Shown here in pieces: positions 10,501 to 21,505 of a stretch of 64,000 nucleotides of DNA. The notes beneath the pieces were generated by a model, which was given only the letters and a program-made list of their open reading frames with translations, was not told the origin of the DNA and searched no databases. The first letter of the stretch is position 1. The number at the start of each line of letters is the position of its first letter. Location of the stretch: positions 5,704,001-5,768,000 of the forward strand of contig OZ005696.1 of NCBI GenBank assembly GCA_963930775.1, written 5' to 3'. The position numbers and the translations under genes were made by a program. This DNA is from Cliona cf. orientalis (taxonomy: Eukaryota > Porifera > Demospongiae > Clionaida > Clionaidae).

Positions 10501-13019
10501 CACAAAAATCTGCTTCGTAGCTTCTAGTCGGCCGTGTAGCTAACATTGACCGTCCATGATACGGAGCCGTTGCCATAGTTGCAGGTAGGCAAGTATGGCA
10601 GCTGCACAGAAAAAGCTCTCCAGACACTTCTTTCTTCGATTTTGTGTACTAACAATAATTTATAGACACGCTTATCTTTTGGTTCTTTTCCATCGAAACG
10701 TTGGCTGCTGCTTTCTTTCCAACGTTTTGGCCGCCATCTGGCTCTTTGACTTAGTGGGCGTGGCCACGTACTTTGCATTAACAGCGAGTATACGGACTTC
10801 TGCGTGCAACGTACGTAGCATTGTGCTTGCTGCATATTTTTAATACGGGCGATCCGGGTACATTTTGGTTCATATCTCCATGACTACACGGGCTAGAGAC
10901 TTCCAATTTGCAGGAGCAAAAGTTCAAAGGTTGTACTTGGTAATGGTGGCCTTAACTAAAAATCGGTTATCAGCGCAATATGGTTGGTTTTGTCATGGAA
11001 GGTCACATAATATATACGAATTGATCATCACATGAAATAGCTTAGTATGGCTCTACAGACATGTGATATTGCAAAATACCCTAAACTCTGGTTATTAAGT
11101 GCACCCTGCTATTAAGCACATTATTTATTAAGCGCATGCTCTCTTCTCGTCACAAGCTATTGTTTAAGCGCATATGCTTAATAGGCGTGGCATTCTATGA
11201 ACCTGATCGTGACCTCAACAACATGTTGGAGTCTGGAGATATGATGGCCACGAATAATGCTGTCATGCAAGAAGATCGAGTCTTCAGACAAAATTTATTC
11301 GCCAGCACACGTTATCTTGAGCAGCAGCTGTAAACGCTAAAGAACTCAATCAATCGAGCCAGCTAGCACTAGTGCTAGCGGGCCTCGTATCCATTACATG
11401 GCCAAACGTTTGTGGGCGTGGTTATGTGCCATGTAAGCGCATGCTGCTGTTCCGTTTACCACTATAAGCGCATGCGTTTATTAACCAGACTCAGAGTATA
11501 TGGTAGTTTGTATATTGCATATTCAATACCCCATAATAATTATTTTAGTGAGTGGTATGCTGTTTTTGGGTGGGTGTTTCAGAGAAACTAAACTTTACTT
11601 GGCCTATCAAACTATAAACAGACTAGTGTCATTCAGGGCCTGTATATGAGCCTAAGTAGCTATATAGCGGATGTGAAAAAATATTATTAGCTGAGTGCAG
11701 ACTTGAGCTCCAAGATTAGTTTCTCTGACACGCCCACCCATAAAGCACCAAATTATGGGGCATTAGAATATGCAACTACAGGTAATGCTGAGTTGTCATC
11801 GATGGCTGCTGGACTGGCTGTGGGAAAACCTGGGGATACTGCCTCCATCAGTGCTGACTCAGCACTAGGGAGGAGCAGTGTTATCACTGGCACTACAGCC
11901 GGAATGACAAGATTCAGTGAGGTGAGTCAGATCACTGACTGCTACTGGTCTGGGCTGTTCTGATGTTCCATATTCCATTCCCAGGATAATATTATGGTGG
12001 GCAGAGAATTAGGTGATCTTGGAATGGGAATGGGACATGGTGCATCGATTGAAAATGAACTATTTCAAGCATCAGGCAAGGGAGACCTGAAGAAAGTAAA
12101 AGAACTTGTTGAGGAGAAGCAATTTGATCCACTGCAGAAAGAAGGAAAGTTTGGAGCGAATGCTCTTCACTACTCAGCTCATTTTGGACAACTTGGAGTG
12201 CTGAGATATTTCATCGAAGAAAGGGGATGTAGTCCAGCAAGTCAAGACAATCGAGCAATGACACCTCTTCATTATGCAGCAGTTGGCAAACATCTTGATA
12301 TAGTCCACTATTTGGTTGCTGAGCAGCAGATGGATCCACTATGTTGTGCTGACAATGGCTCTACTCCACTTCATGCTGCTTCTCAGGCTGGGGACATTAA
12401 TGTCGTGAGATATCTAGTGAATGAACTAAACAAGTTTCTTTCACTCACGGACATAGTCACTAGTAGAGGCTTTAATGGAAAAGCTTCTGTCCACAGCGCT
12501 GCTTTGAATGGACACTTGGAAATAGTTAGGTTCTTCATCGCTGAACTAAAGTGCGATCCTACTATTGCTCTACCTGTCGAGTATCAGGGTAGGACTACTG
12601 GAGTTGGAGGTAGAATTGCTCTTCATCATGCTGCTCAAGGAGGACATCTGCACATCATCAAATACTTAGTAGAACAGTGTAATTGTAATCCATCGCACTT
12701 GGACAGTGAGGGAGTAACACCGCTGCACATAGCAGCTCAGTGTGGTCATCTTGAGGTAGTGCAGTACCTCACCCTGGAGCAGCACTGTGACCCACTGTGT
12801 ACTAACAAGAATAGTAATACTCCTCTTCATGTAGCCGCCTTTGATGGCCACCTTCAACTGGTTAGGTTCTTCATTGAAGTGCTCCACTGTCCTCCCGACG
12901 TTAGAGGATGGTTCAATGTGACACCACTGGACGCTGCATGTAGCCAAGCCATGTTGTACAATATTTGGAGTCCATTCGTCCTAAACTTCAGTGAATTAAT
13001 TTGTTGTGTTCATTTATAA
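7526..13019 (+). CDS. 2A-leader, death-domain and ankyrin-repeat protein (in-frame stop in this copy)
   Basis: Hand-built exons: 7526-7655, 7721-7762, 8480-8758, 8829-8912, 8969-9046, 9181-9932, 9995-10073, 11701-11921, 11985-13019. All junctions keep phase (2700 coding bases). Residues 1-39 are a tryptophan- and leucine-rich hydrophobic leader ending in GDVELNPG, followed by P40: a canonical 2A motif. Exon 3 encodes a death-domain fold (KWEQVSGFLGLRLSIIDTIK, later PSWRSLLKAI). Exon 6 carries a conserved middle region of unknown type, but an in-frame TAG lies at 9609-9611 (codon 348), after which the frame stays open for 107 codons to the donor. The last exons encode about eight ankyrin repeats (TPLHYAAVGKHLDIVHYLV type). 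Joining the ankyrin exons across the 1.6-kb intron is inferred from phase only. By family it is a cell-death or innate-immune adaptor/receptor-like protein. It may be a pseudogene, a readthrough gene or a truncated one. Confidence 0.7.
7613..7645 (+). other. 2A-like ribosome-skipping motif (GDVELNPG/P)
   Basis: Encodes MSGDVELNPGP, matching the D(V/I)ExNPG/P consensus at every fixed position, in frame with the start at 7526 and immediately after a hydrophobic stretch. Established knowledge: at such motifs the ribosome releases the upstream peptide after the glycine and continues with the proline. Comparable cellular 2A sequences are known at the N termini of NLR-type proteins and in non-LTR retrotransposons of sea urchins and other invertebrates. 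Confidence 0.9.
7905..8297 (+). repeat. Dispersed palindrome-ended repeat, copy 2, in an intron
   Basis: Starts with the palindrome TTACCCC-GCACACATGC-AAGGGGTAA, followed by GCAATCGGTTTGTCTGTCTG, and ends with a block (GCTACAGTGGCTACAGAGC, then GTGCTCTACAGAGCTCT) shared with 4421-4797 (inverted) and 19590-19660. It lies inside intron 2 of the 2A/death-domain gene. Confidence 0.7.
11076..11500 (+). mobile_element. Inverted-repeat element inside the 1.6-kb intron, copy 1
   Basis: Ends read ATACCCTAAACTCTGGTTAT and, on the other strand, TATACTCTGAGTCTGGTTAA. The interior repeats TTAAGCGCATGC motifs near both ends. The whole unit recurs inverted at 60111-60535, including the internal AAACGTTTGTGGGCGTGGTT and GCATTCTATGAACCTGA blocks. 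A 65-codon open frame inside (11136-11333) is part of the repeat and is only partly kept in the other copy, so it is not called a gene. Confidence 0.75.
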
Positions 13020-13169
13020 TAATAGTGTGTATATAATTATACAGAAATCTTCGCGTGTCTGTCTATAGAATATAATTATAATAATATTATTGATTAATTT
13101 TTTTGATGATTAATTATTTTGAGACTAAACACAAAATTAAAATAATATCACTAAACACTCATGCAACTA
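13020..13169. other. 3' flank of the ankyrin gene
   Basis: AT-rich 3' flank of the plus-strand gene. The next gene is convergent (OPA1 stop at 14190), so both 3' ends fall between 13020 and 14189. No unambiguous polyadenylation signal is assigned. Confidence 0.3.
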
Positions 13170-13759
13170 TGGCAATCCAAACATGATAAAATTATCAAAA
13201 TTCAAACTCAAAAGTACAAATTTGCATTATTATGGAAGGTGCAAAAGGTCAAAGCTGCAAACTCAAGGGTGTATATAAAAGTACAGAGCTGGATATGGAA
13301 GGGTACAAAAGGTCAAACCTGAAGACTCAAGGGTGTACATAATTAAGACTAGAGTCAAGGGCAGTCTATAAGCGGCCCTTGCTAGAGTCCAATACATGTG
13401 CTAGCTAGTTTATGGGCATGGTGCTTTAGTCAGTGCATCCACTCCTTTCAATCCAGTTGGTTGTTCCACATCACTCTAGCGAATTCACATTCCCAGGCAA
13501 GGTATCTCTGAAATTAATTCTGGAATGGACTGGTGTAACTAGAATGTTTGTGAGATCTGTACATTTGCATCCTTGAATTTACAGGTTTGACCTTTTGCAC
13601 CCTGCCATATGCAGCTCTGTAGTTTTGCACCCTTGAGTTTGCAGGTGCACTTTCCATATGCAAATTTTGTACTTTTGTACTCTTGAGTGTATTTATCGTA
13701 CATTTGCACATTTGAGTTTGAAAATTTGATATATAATTTTGTCGCATTTGGATTGCCAT
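13170..13759. repeat. Foldback element with internally repeated arms
   Basis: Arms of about 190 bp (13170-13350 and 13570-13759) are imperfect reverse complements, starting TGGCAATCCAAA. Each arm itself contains two tandem copies of a unit with AAAGGTCAAACCTG and ACTCAAGGGTG. This nested order (tandem units inside inverted arms) is typical of foldback transposons. No transposase is seen. Confidence 0.75.
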
Positions 13760-13914
13760 AATAATAGTATTATTATTATGTATGTGCAACTATGCCCATG
13801 ACTTGGCAAGCAAATTGGGGATGTGATCCCTCTAAAGACGCAACATTGTATATATATATTATAGTCTCACTGACCAACCACCTACACCTGGATGCACCCC
13901 TTGCCTTAGTGTAG

Positions 13915-13981
13915 CTTAGCCTCGTCCCCAGGCCACTCCTATGTTTTGAAAACGTGGGAGTGGCCTGGGGATGAGGCTAAG
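13915..13981. repeat. 67-bp perfect-stem hairpin (TAGCCTCGTCCCCAGGCC)
   Basis: Stem CTTAGCCTCGTCCCCAGGCC plus ACTCC pairs with GGAGTGGCCTGGGGATGAGG plus CTAAG with one mismatch, around an 18-base loop. It lies between the convergent 3' ends of the ankyrin gene and OPA1. It is probably a tiny MITE; it would also fold strongly in RNA. Confidence 0.75.
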
Positions 13982-14189
13982 TGTAACTATCAAAGACTAG
14001 TAGAGTCACTACCAAAATCATTATTACAGTGATATTATTATAGTCAGTGGAATAACAATTACAGTATGGTGTTTTTGGAAGTCAATATTATTAGCTTATA
14101 TACACCAATCAAATAAGCTTCTATAAACAAGGACATTATAATTATGTGGCACTAAACAAAACGTGAAGGACACCTACCTACCTAGCTAG

Positions 14190-17100
14190 CTATACCCTCT
14201 TCTGCGTATTGGAGAGAGCTTCTTTGAAAGCATCCAGTTTCTCTTGAATCATGCGAACTTGCTCTGCAGTCAAAGAAGACAACGTTAACTGTAAATTATT
14301 GGATTTATGCAATTCAATGTAATGATCTTCGTTGTATTATCCCAAAAGTGACCTCCACTATGAAAATAAACCTCCTTAGATCATCACCATCTTGCACAGA
14401 CACTTTGCCTCACTCTGCTACAGTTTAAACTCACTGAGTTGTTCAGCCTTGTCCACTGCGTCTCCTCTAATGAGCTCCCTCTTCCTGTCATCACTAGTGG
14501 CTATCGAGTCAAGGATGACCTTAACACGCTGCTCCAACTGGCGAACTGTACCGGTAGTTAAAATTAATATTATTACAATATCATAAAAAGTTCAGCTTAG
14601 GCCTATTCTTCACAACCAGTTCCAAGCCTATAGCCTAGGGAAACGATGTCTGCTTTGGCTAGCCAAAAGCACATAAAAGGCACGGCCACTTGGAGGAAGG
14701 GTTGCATGTACATTTATAATGAAAAATACTGTTACCTATTGTCCACATACATGTACATACATACCTTCTCTGTCAAGTATTTGTACCCTGAGTGTGTGGG
14801 AGGAACTCTTCATCACCTGCTCCACTCGCCAGAAAAATTCCACCTCTGGACATGAGTACTAGGAAAACAAAGCGTGACATGAGAGTATTAAATTTTGTGA
14901 ACACTGATTGTCAACCACTGTTCTTTTTGACTTGTGAGTAGCTGATGGCTCACCTCTGGGCTATGTTGTCTCAGGACATATCCTCTCTGACACTTCTGGG
15001 CGGCCTGCTCAGCCTGTCTCAGAAAGTGAAGGTTATAGACATACTTCCAAGTATACACAACCTACAAGTGTAAAACAGTACAAAGTATTAGATTGTGGCA
15101 TGTTGTACATTCCTTCTACTGATATTAAGAAGTATTACCTCATTTTCCGATACTTCAAAGCCTCTATTCTTGAGGACCCTTTGGACTGTCAAAATTTCAT
15201 CAGTGAACAGCTTGTTGGGGTGTGACTAGAGCAGAAATAGAGTGTTTCATGAATAATATCAATGTCACGGGAACGACCCCGTACCAAATGGTTACATGAC
15301 CAGTATGCGGTAATGGTCGTCACCCACTCAAACACATATGAACTGACATGTCAGCCTTACTGGTTCAGCATTGAGAAACTTGGTGAGCTCCTCTGCAATT
15401 GCTTGTCTCTTTCCCTCTATTTCTGACTGGGACCTCCATCTCAGCCAGCGGTCATAGAATGACTTTGGACCAACCAGCTTGTTCAGGTTATCTTCTGCCG
15501 ACCTGATCTCTTTCTTCACTGCAGAGGTCATGAACTTCACCGCAGACTGCCACTGCTCTGCTGATGGGACATCCTTGTCATCCAGGGCAGACATCTGAAC
15601 ATATTTCTATACACACACACATACACATGTGGCACATTAGAAATGAAATTATGTGCATGGGTAAGTTGAGAAATATACATGCATGTACATGCAAACTTTA
15701 ACTTATACAGGAACATACATGTATACAAAGAACTGTAACCGACAGTGGGGTCACTGGGGTGGTGGGTTAATGAGCCAATAGGATTGCATTTCAACAGTAA
15801 ATTGCAGAGAGTCTATCCCACTAATCATTCAGTGAAACGCAATTAAAATTTGCACATAAGCTAAAGTGCTTAACTGCTAATTAGAAGTGGCCTGGAGATG
15901 ATACCAACACTAATAACATTACACATGTTGACTGACCAGCTGGTCGACATTGTAGCTCTCCCATCGGTGCTCCTTCCTGCTGATTCTCTCAATCTCCTCC
16001 CTGAGTCCCTGGCTCAGGCTATGGAACCGGTTCCCTCCCTCAGCGCTAGCCTCAAGCTTATTGTGCAGCTCATCAAACATCGTGTCCGTGCCAACCTGAT
16101 GGGAAGGGAAATTGAGTTATTACAGTAATGGGAGATCTGGGGGAGGATATAAACAGACAATGGGGACGTCACTGGGGACTCACTTCTGCACAGAGCTTGC
16201 CAAGGGAAAGACTGTCAGCCCACTTATGGAGACGTATGTCAACTGCTGTATTGAATTCACTGTATAATGGCAGAAAAGAATAATCAATGCGGAGTATGGA
16301 GTCCTCCTCCTCTCTCCCTTTCTCTCCCTCTCTCACTCTCTCTCCCTCCTCTTCTCTCCTTCCCCTCTAGCTCTCCTATCCATTTGTCTCTTGCCCTTTC
16401 CTCATAATATTATGGCTTGATCCCACAACACATTGCAGTCACCAACCAGTCACAAGACTGCAGGTGAAGTATTACATAATATTATGTTCACTCACCCTGG
16501 AGATCTTCCCTGAGCTGCCTCCATGAAGATATCCAGAACCTTGGGTGCCATTTTGTCCCAGAGAGTGTCCATGAGTAGCACCTCCCACTTTATCGGCTGC
16601 AGAGTCTGTAGACTGGCCACCATGTTCAGAATGTCTGCCTTGCAGAGTTCAAAGAGGTCGTCTCTGTCCAATGTTCTTCCTCCTGGGAACCTGTTTCTCC
16701 ACTCTGCCTCCAAGTTGTAGCGAAGAGCTGCAGTGTCCAGACAAGATCAAAATTAATAATAAACAGTTTGATATTCCATAATACAGCTAATACTAATTTT
16801 TTTCTCAACTTATTCTCAGATAGCGATCAAGAGAGTGGCTATACTCAACAACACTGTAACATTGAGGTTTTATTCTTTTCAAAGCAAACCTCGCCAAACA
16901 AAGATAATATTTTCCACAGTTTTTGTTTTATAATCAACATTCCCCCTTCCCAAATCAAATTTGCAAACACTGAATATACTAATCTTTTAAGGCTAACCCT
17001 GTAATTGTGTGTGTAGCACTACAGCAATTAAGGCTACACTACCAGCCACCAACCACTAGCCACCCTGCACCTGGCCATGGGTAGCCTTCAGCTGGGCCAT

Positions 17101-20100
17101 GGGAAGGTACATTACGTAGTACTGGAACCTGCCTAGTGACCAGACCAGGCCTGTGATAAACTAATCAGCTGAGATGTTGGTCAAACTTACTCGACGGTAG
17201 GATGCTTCACATATGGGTACCTCCTGCACTTGAGTCAGCTTTCCAGGTCAGTTAGTTTATCGTGGTGTTTGATACATACCCTGCCCAGTATATCCAACCC
17301 TCTACTACACTAAACAATTGCACATGTACAGTGTCATGTACCATACATAATTTGTGAATTTTTCAATTATTCAGTAAGCGTAAAGTGACAAAAACATTTT
17401 ATGCGAAAATACTGTACTTGTACATGTACTTGTACTAACTTACATGACTGTTACATTGTATACAGCTAATAATTGGCGTACAATTAATATGAACGGTAAC
17501 ATTGTTACATGAAAATTTCTAGCACATAATACTTTACGAATGAAATTAGCATAATATATATCTTACTCTTGAAGTTGAGTGCCTGTTCGTTGATGGAGTC
17601 CCTGACCATCTTCCAGAACTCATCAGTCACTCCATTCACCATGTTCCTCGTTGACAGCTGGGACTCTCGAAGCATGCCATTCCTGCCGTGGGGTTAGTGA
17701 ATGTCATTGATATAATACACAATGTACGTACAGTATTATTATATATAATTGGGTTCTGAATCAATGTTACTCTAACCAGTCAAAACAACCAGCCGGAGCT
17801 CTCATGGTTCAATAGTACAACCAATATAGACTGATATCAAAGTGAGTGCAATTTGTGTTCATCACTCCTACAATGTATATACTAGAGGTGCACACACACT
17901 TGGCACAGACAGCCAAAGATCTACTCTCACAATTAGACATGAAAGAGCCTCTACTAGTTACCGCCACGTGCATAATGTCTGCATACACATACACTATAAT
18001 ACGTAGACAATATAATTATAATTATATGCTATTACCAGAACTATACGGTAATATTATGTACATTATGTATAGACAACCTACTGGAATAGTTTAGACTTGG
18101 CAAAGTATTCTCTTTCATAGATCTGAATCTCACCAATGTCACTCCCTGTGTTGCCTGCAGACCACAAATTGGATTACGCATGCAGTGAAGGTTGGCACAC
18201 ACCCAGTCAGCTGATCAATGTACAAGTGTGCATGTATGGCACGTACCTTTCCCAGTGACCACGGCATAGTAGCCCAGAGCCTTCATGGGAAACAGTCGAC
18301 CATCAAGGATGGACAACATCTGAATTCAAAGTACACAAATAATAATATTTATGCTATCACCACATGTGTAATATTATACATGTAGATGTATTATGTAAAC
18401 ATACAATATTATAATAGTAAATTATTATTGTTAACACATGTACATGTTATGTGTACTTCAGATACATACACGTAACAATAATAATATTAAAATTTGTGCA
18501 CACCATTGTATAGCAACAAGAATTATTGCGGTTGATTATGCTAATGAGCTTGCAAGCAGTTCAGCCGTATATACACCTGTATACACACGGAAGGTAAGTT
18601 TAAATTAAAGTTACCCTGTCTTGCTTAATGCCACTCTTCTCTGCCAGGTCCACCTTGGTCAGAACAAAAATCGTACGATGCCCTGTATGAGGCAGCAAGA
18701 CACACATAATAGTTATCTGCCAGTAATTGGGGTGCATGAGATGCATGGTCAAATGCACCCCAATTACTGGCAGATAACTATTTTGTTGGTAGTTGACCTC
18801 TGTTCATCATTGGCCTACTTTATGATGACCCAACCCCTTCCCATAGCCAGCAAATTGCCTATAAAAACTTTGGTTGCTAAGCAACTACCAACAAACCACA
18901 ATGTACATGTACGTACAGCTGGAGCATACAATATAATGCAACACAGGACTGGTTTACTAGCAAAATTAGTATTGAATAATCATTTAAGCCGTGTTCATTG
19001 ACCCCCATATCAAATTATGGAATGCTCTCATGACTAAACCAACCACTCTAGGTAGTTACCACATACTATATACACTAGCTATAGCTGACCTTCAGGGTCC
19101 ATCTGGCTGACAAGGTCAGTGACAATGCTTCTCTCAGCATCCACCGCCCCATCTGCAGCAAACAGGGAGGGAGGGAGAGAGGGAGGGAGAGAGGGAGGGA
19201 GGGAGGAAGGAGAGATATAATATGGTACAATGAAACAATTAGACCTCTCTCATGATACAGTATGACTTTGCCATTGTTGTGCACAAACATCTAATAAAAA
19301 CCAAATCATGCACATTGCCCCACACGGCACATTCCATTTCCCGTTTATCATAACATTAGTGAAGTAATGTATAGATGGATGCATAATTTTATTATAGTAT
19401 GACATTGTGTGTTCTGTAGGCCCATTTCGAGTTCTTGTATCAAGAACAATTATCTAGGATTTCGTCCAACCTAACTCAACAACATTCACACCAAGCCACT
19501 CCTAGAGCATAATGCACCAAGCAGCTGGCTTAATACAGTGGTAGCAGAGCGGCTCCAGTGGGCTCCAGATGGACCAGAGAGAGAGAGAGGGCTCTGCAGT
19601 AGTGCTGCTACTATGCTACAGTGGCTACAGAGCACGTGGGGTACACTGTATGTGCTCTCGAGCCTTTTAGTTTAAGAGATGTTCTAAAAAAGGCTCGACT
19701 ATCATATGCCACTCACTAATAATGCCTTGACCTCCAATTTGGCAATTTGTATGGTCAACGAACAATATTATGACCTTTACCCTTTGCACATAATAATCAT
19801 TATGCAACGGTAAAAGATTATTATCTGATTACTCCCCCCCCCCCCCCCCCCCACTAAATACTTATTATCAAGAAGCTAACCTTGTATACACATGATGATG
19901 GCGTTGGGGTTCTGCATGTAGTGCCTGCAGGGCAGAGAGAGAACAGATAGGGAGCCTCTAAAACGCTCCTATTTAGTCTGAAAACTCACAACAAGGTCAG
20001 TGCTAGCACTATACAGTAATCACATAAGCGCATGCACAAGCACATGTAAATGACATGTATAATTAAGTACATGTAAATGTATGTAGCATGTACATGCACA

Positions 20101-21451
20101 TGCATGTGAGGATGTGGTGGTGGATGTGTGTGTAGTCTGCACATGTGTTTGCCTATAGCTTCCCATACGTCACTCGTTAAGAGAGCTTAGTCACAACAGG
20201 AAGGAGGGGTCACCAACCGACACACACACACACACACCGGAGATTATCAGCTCTATTCTTTAATATTAAGATTAATACCAGTACATGGTACCATTTAACA
20301 TTCGGACTATGGTGGTAACAGAATCTAGACTCCATAGACTAATTATGGCATGACATTTTGTACATCATTAATGTACATGCATAAAGTACCTGCACATTTT
20401 GATAATCTCTTCCCTTGTGGTAACTGCCATCCCCGTGGTTACAGTCTGGAAATGTAAAGCAATCTACTCAACATGTCTACAATGCTTGCATGTATACTAC
20501 AGAATAAGACTTAATTATGCCAACAAAGCATACCTCAATGTAATATGCAAATTATAGTACTACTTCTACAATATCACTCCTGACCCATAATAAGAAACAT
20601 CATTATTACATACAGATTACACACTCTCATACTTTTATATACGTAATGTATTAATTTATTGTATAGACAATGAGGACTTTGTGTGCATACACTGATAATT
20701 CCAGGGAGGTCGACAAGAACCATTCTCTTGAGCTGAGGGCCGTAGACGGTGAGAGAGATTGGCTGAGTGCTAACCGTCTTCCCTCCCTCAACGCTCTTCC
20801 TCATCTGAGACTCTATCTCCTTCCTCAAGCTCTCTAGGTCTTGCTCCTTACTGAGGTCATACACCTGGGGAGAGAGAGAGAGAGAGGGGGAGAGAGAGAG
20901 AGACAGACAGACAGAGAGAGGGAGAGACAATAAGTGAGTGAGAGAGAGGGAGAGAGAGGGAGAGGGAGAAGCAATAAGTGAGTGACTGAATCCTGGAAAT
21001 CAACATGGTCTTGAGCGAAATTTATTTCTCCCGAGTTAATAATTACAAACAGGATATGGTGATCTTCACCACATTGGCAAACATTTCTGTAATTATAAGG
21101 CATAGCAAAAGTTATTCCTGCAGAGCTACATGTATATACTTCAAATTCCGTTACTTGCTCAACCATAGTGCAACTGCTGTTTATGCTCACGTACCCTATT
21201 GCTGTCCCTGAACATGGCAATGTGCTCTGGCCCCTCACTGAGAGTGACCATGACTGGACTGCGGGTCATCATCTCTCCACCTCCTCTGGGGAAGATCCTG
21301 GCATTAGCAACCATCTCCAGCACACTCGTCTTGCCAGCACTCTGATCACCAACTACTACAACCTGCAACAGTTGTAGGGGGGAGGGGGACATCAGATGGG
21401 GAGGAGAAGGGGAGAGGAGGGAAGGGGGAAGAAGACAAAGAGAGGTAGAGG

Positions 21452-21505
<54 letters not shown>

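Noticed and set aside
11136..11333. 65-codon open frame with MLESGDMMATNNAVMQEDR
   Set aside because: It lies wholly inside an inverted-repeat element whose second copy at 60111-60535 does not keep the frame intact.
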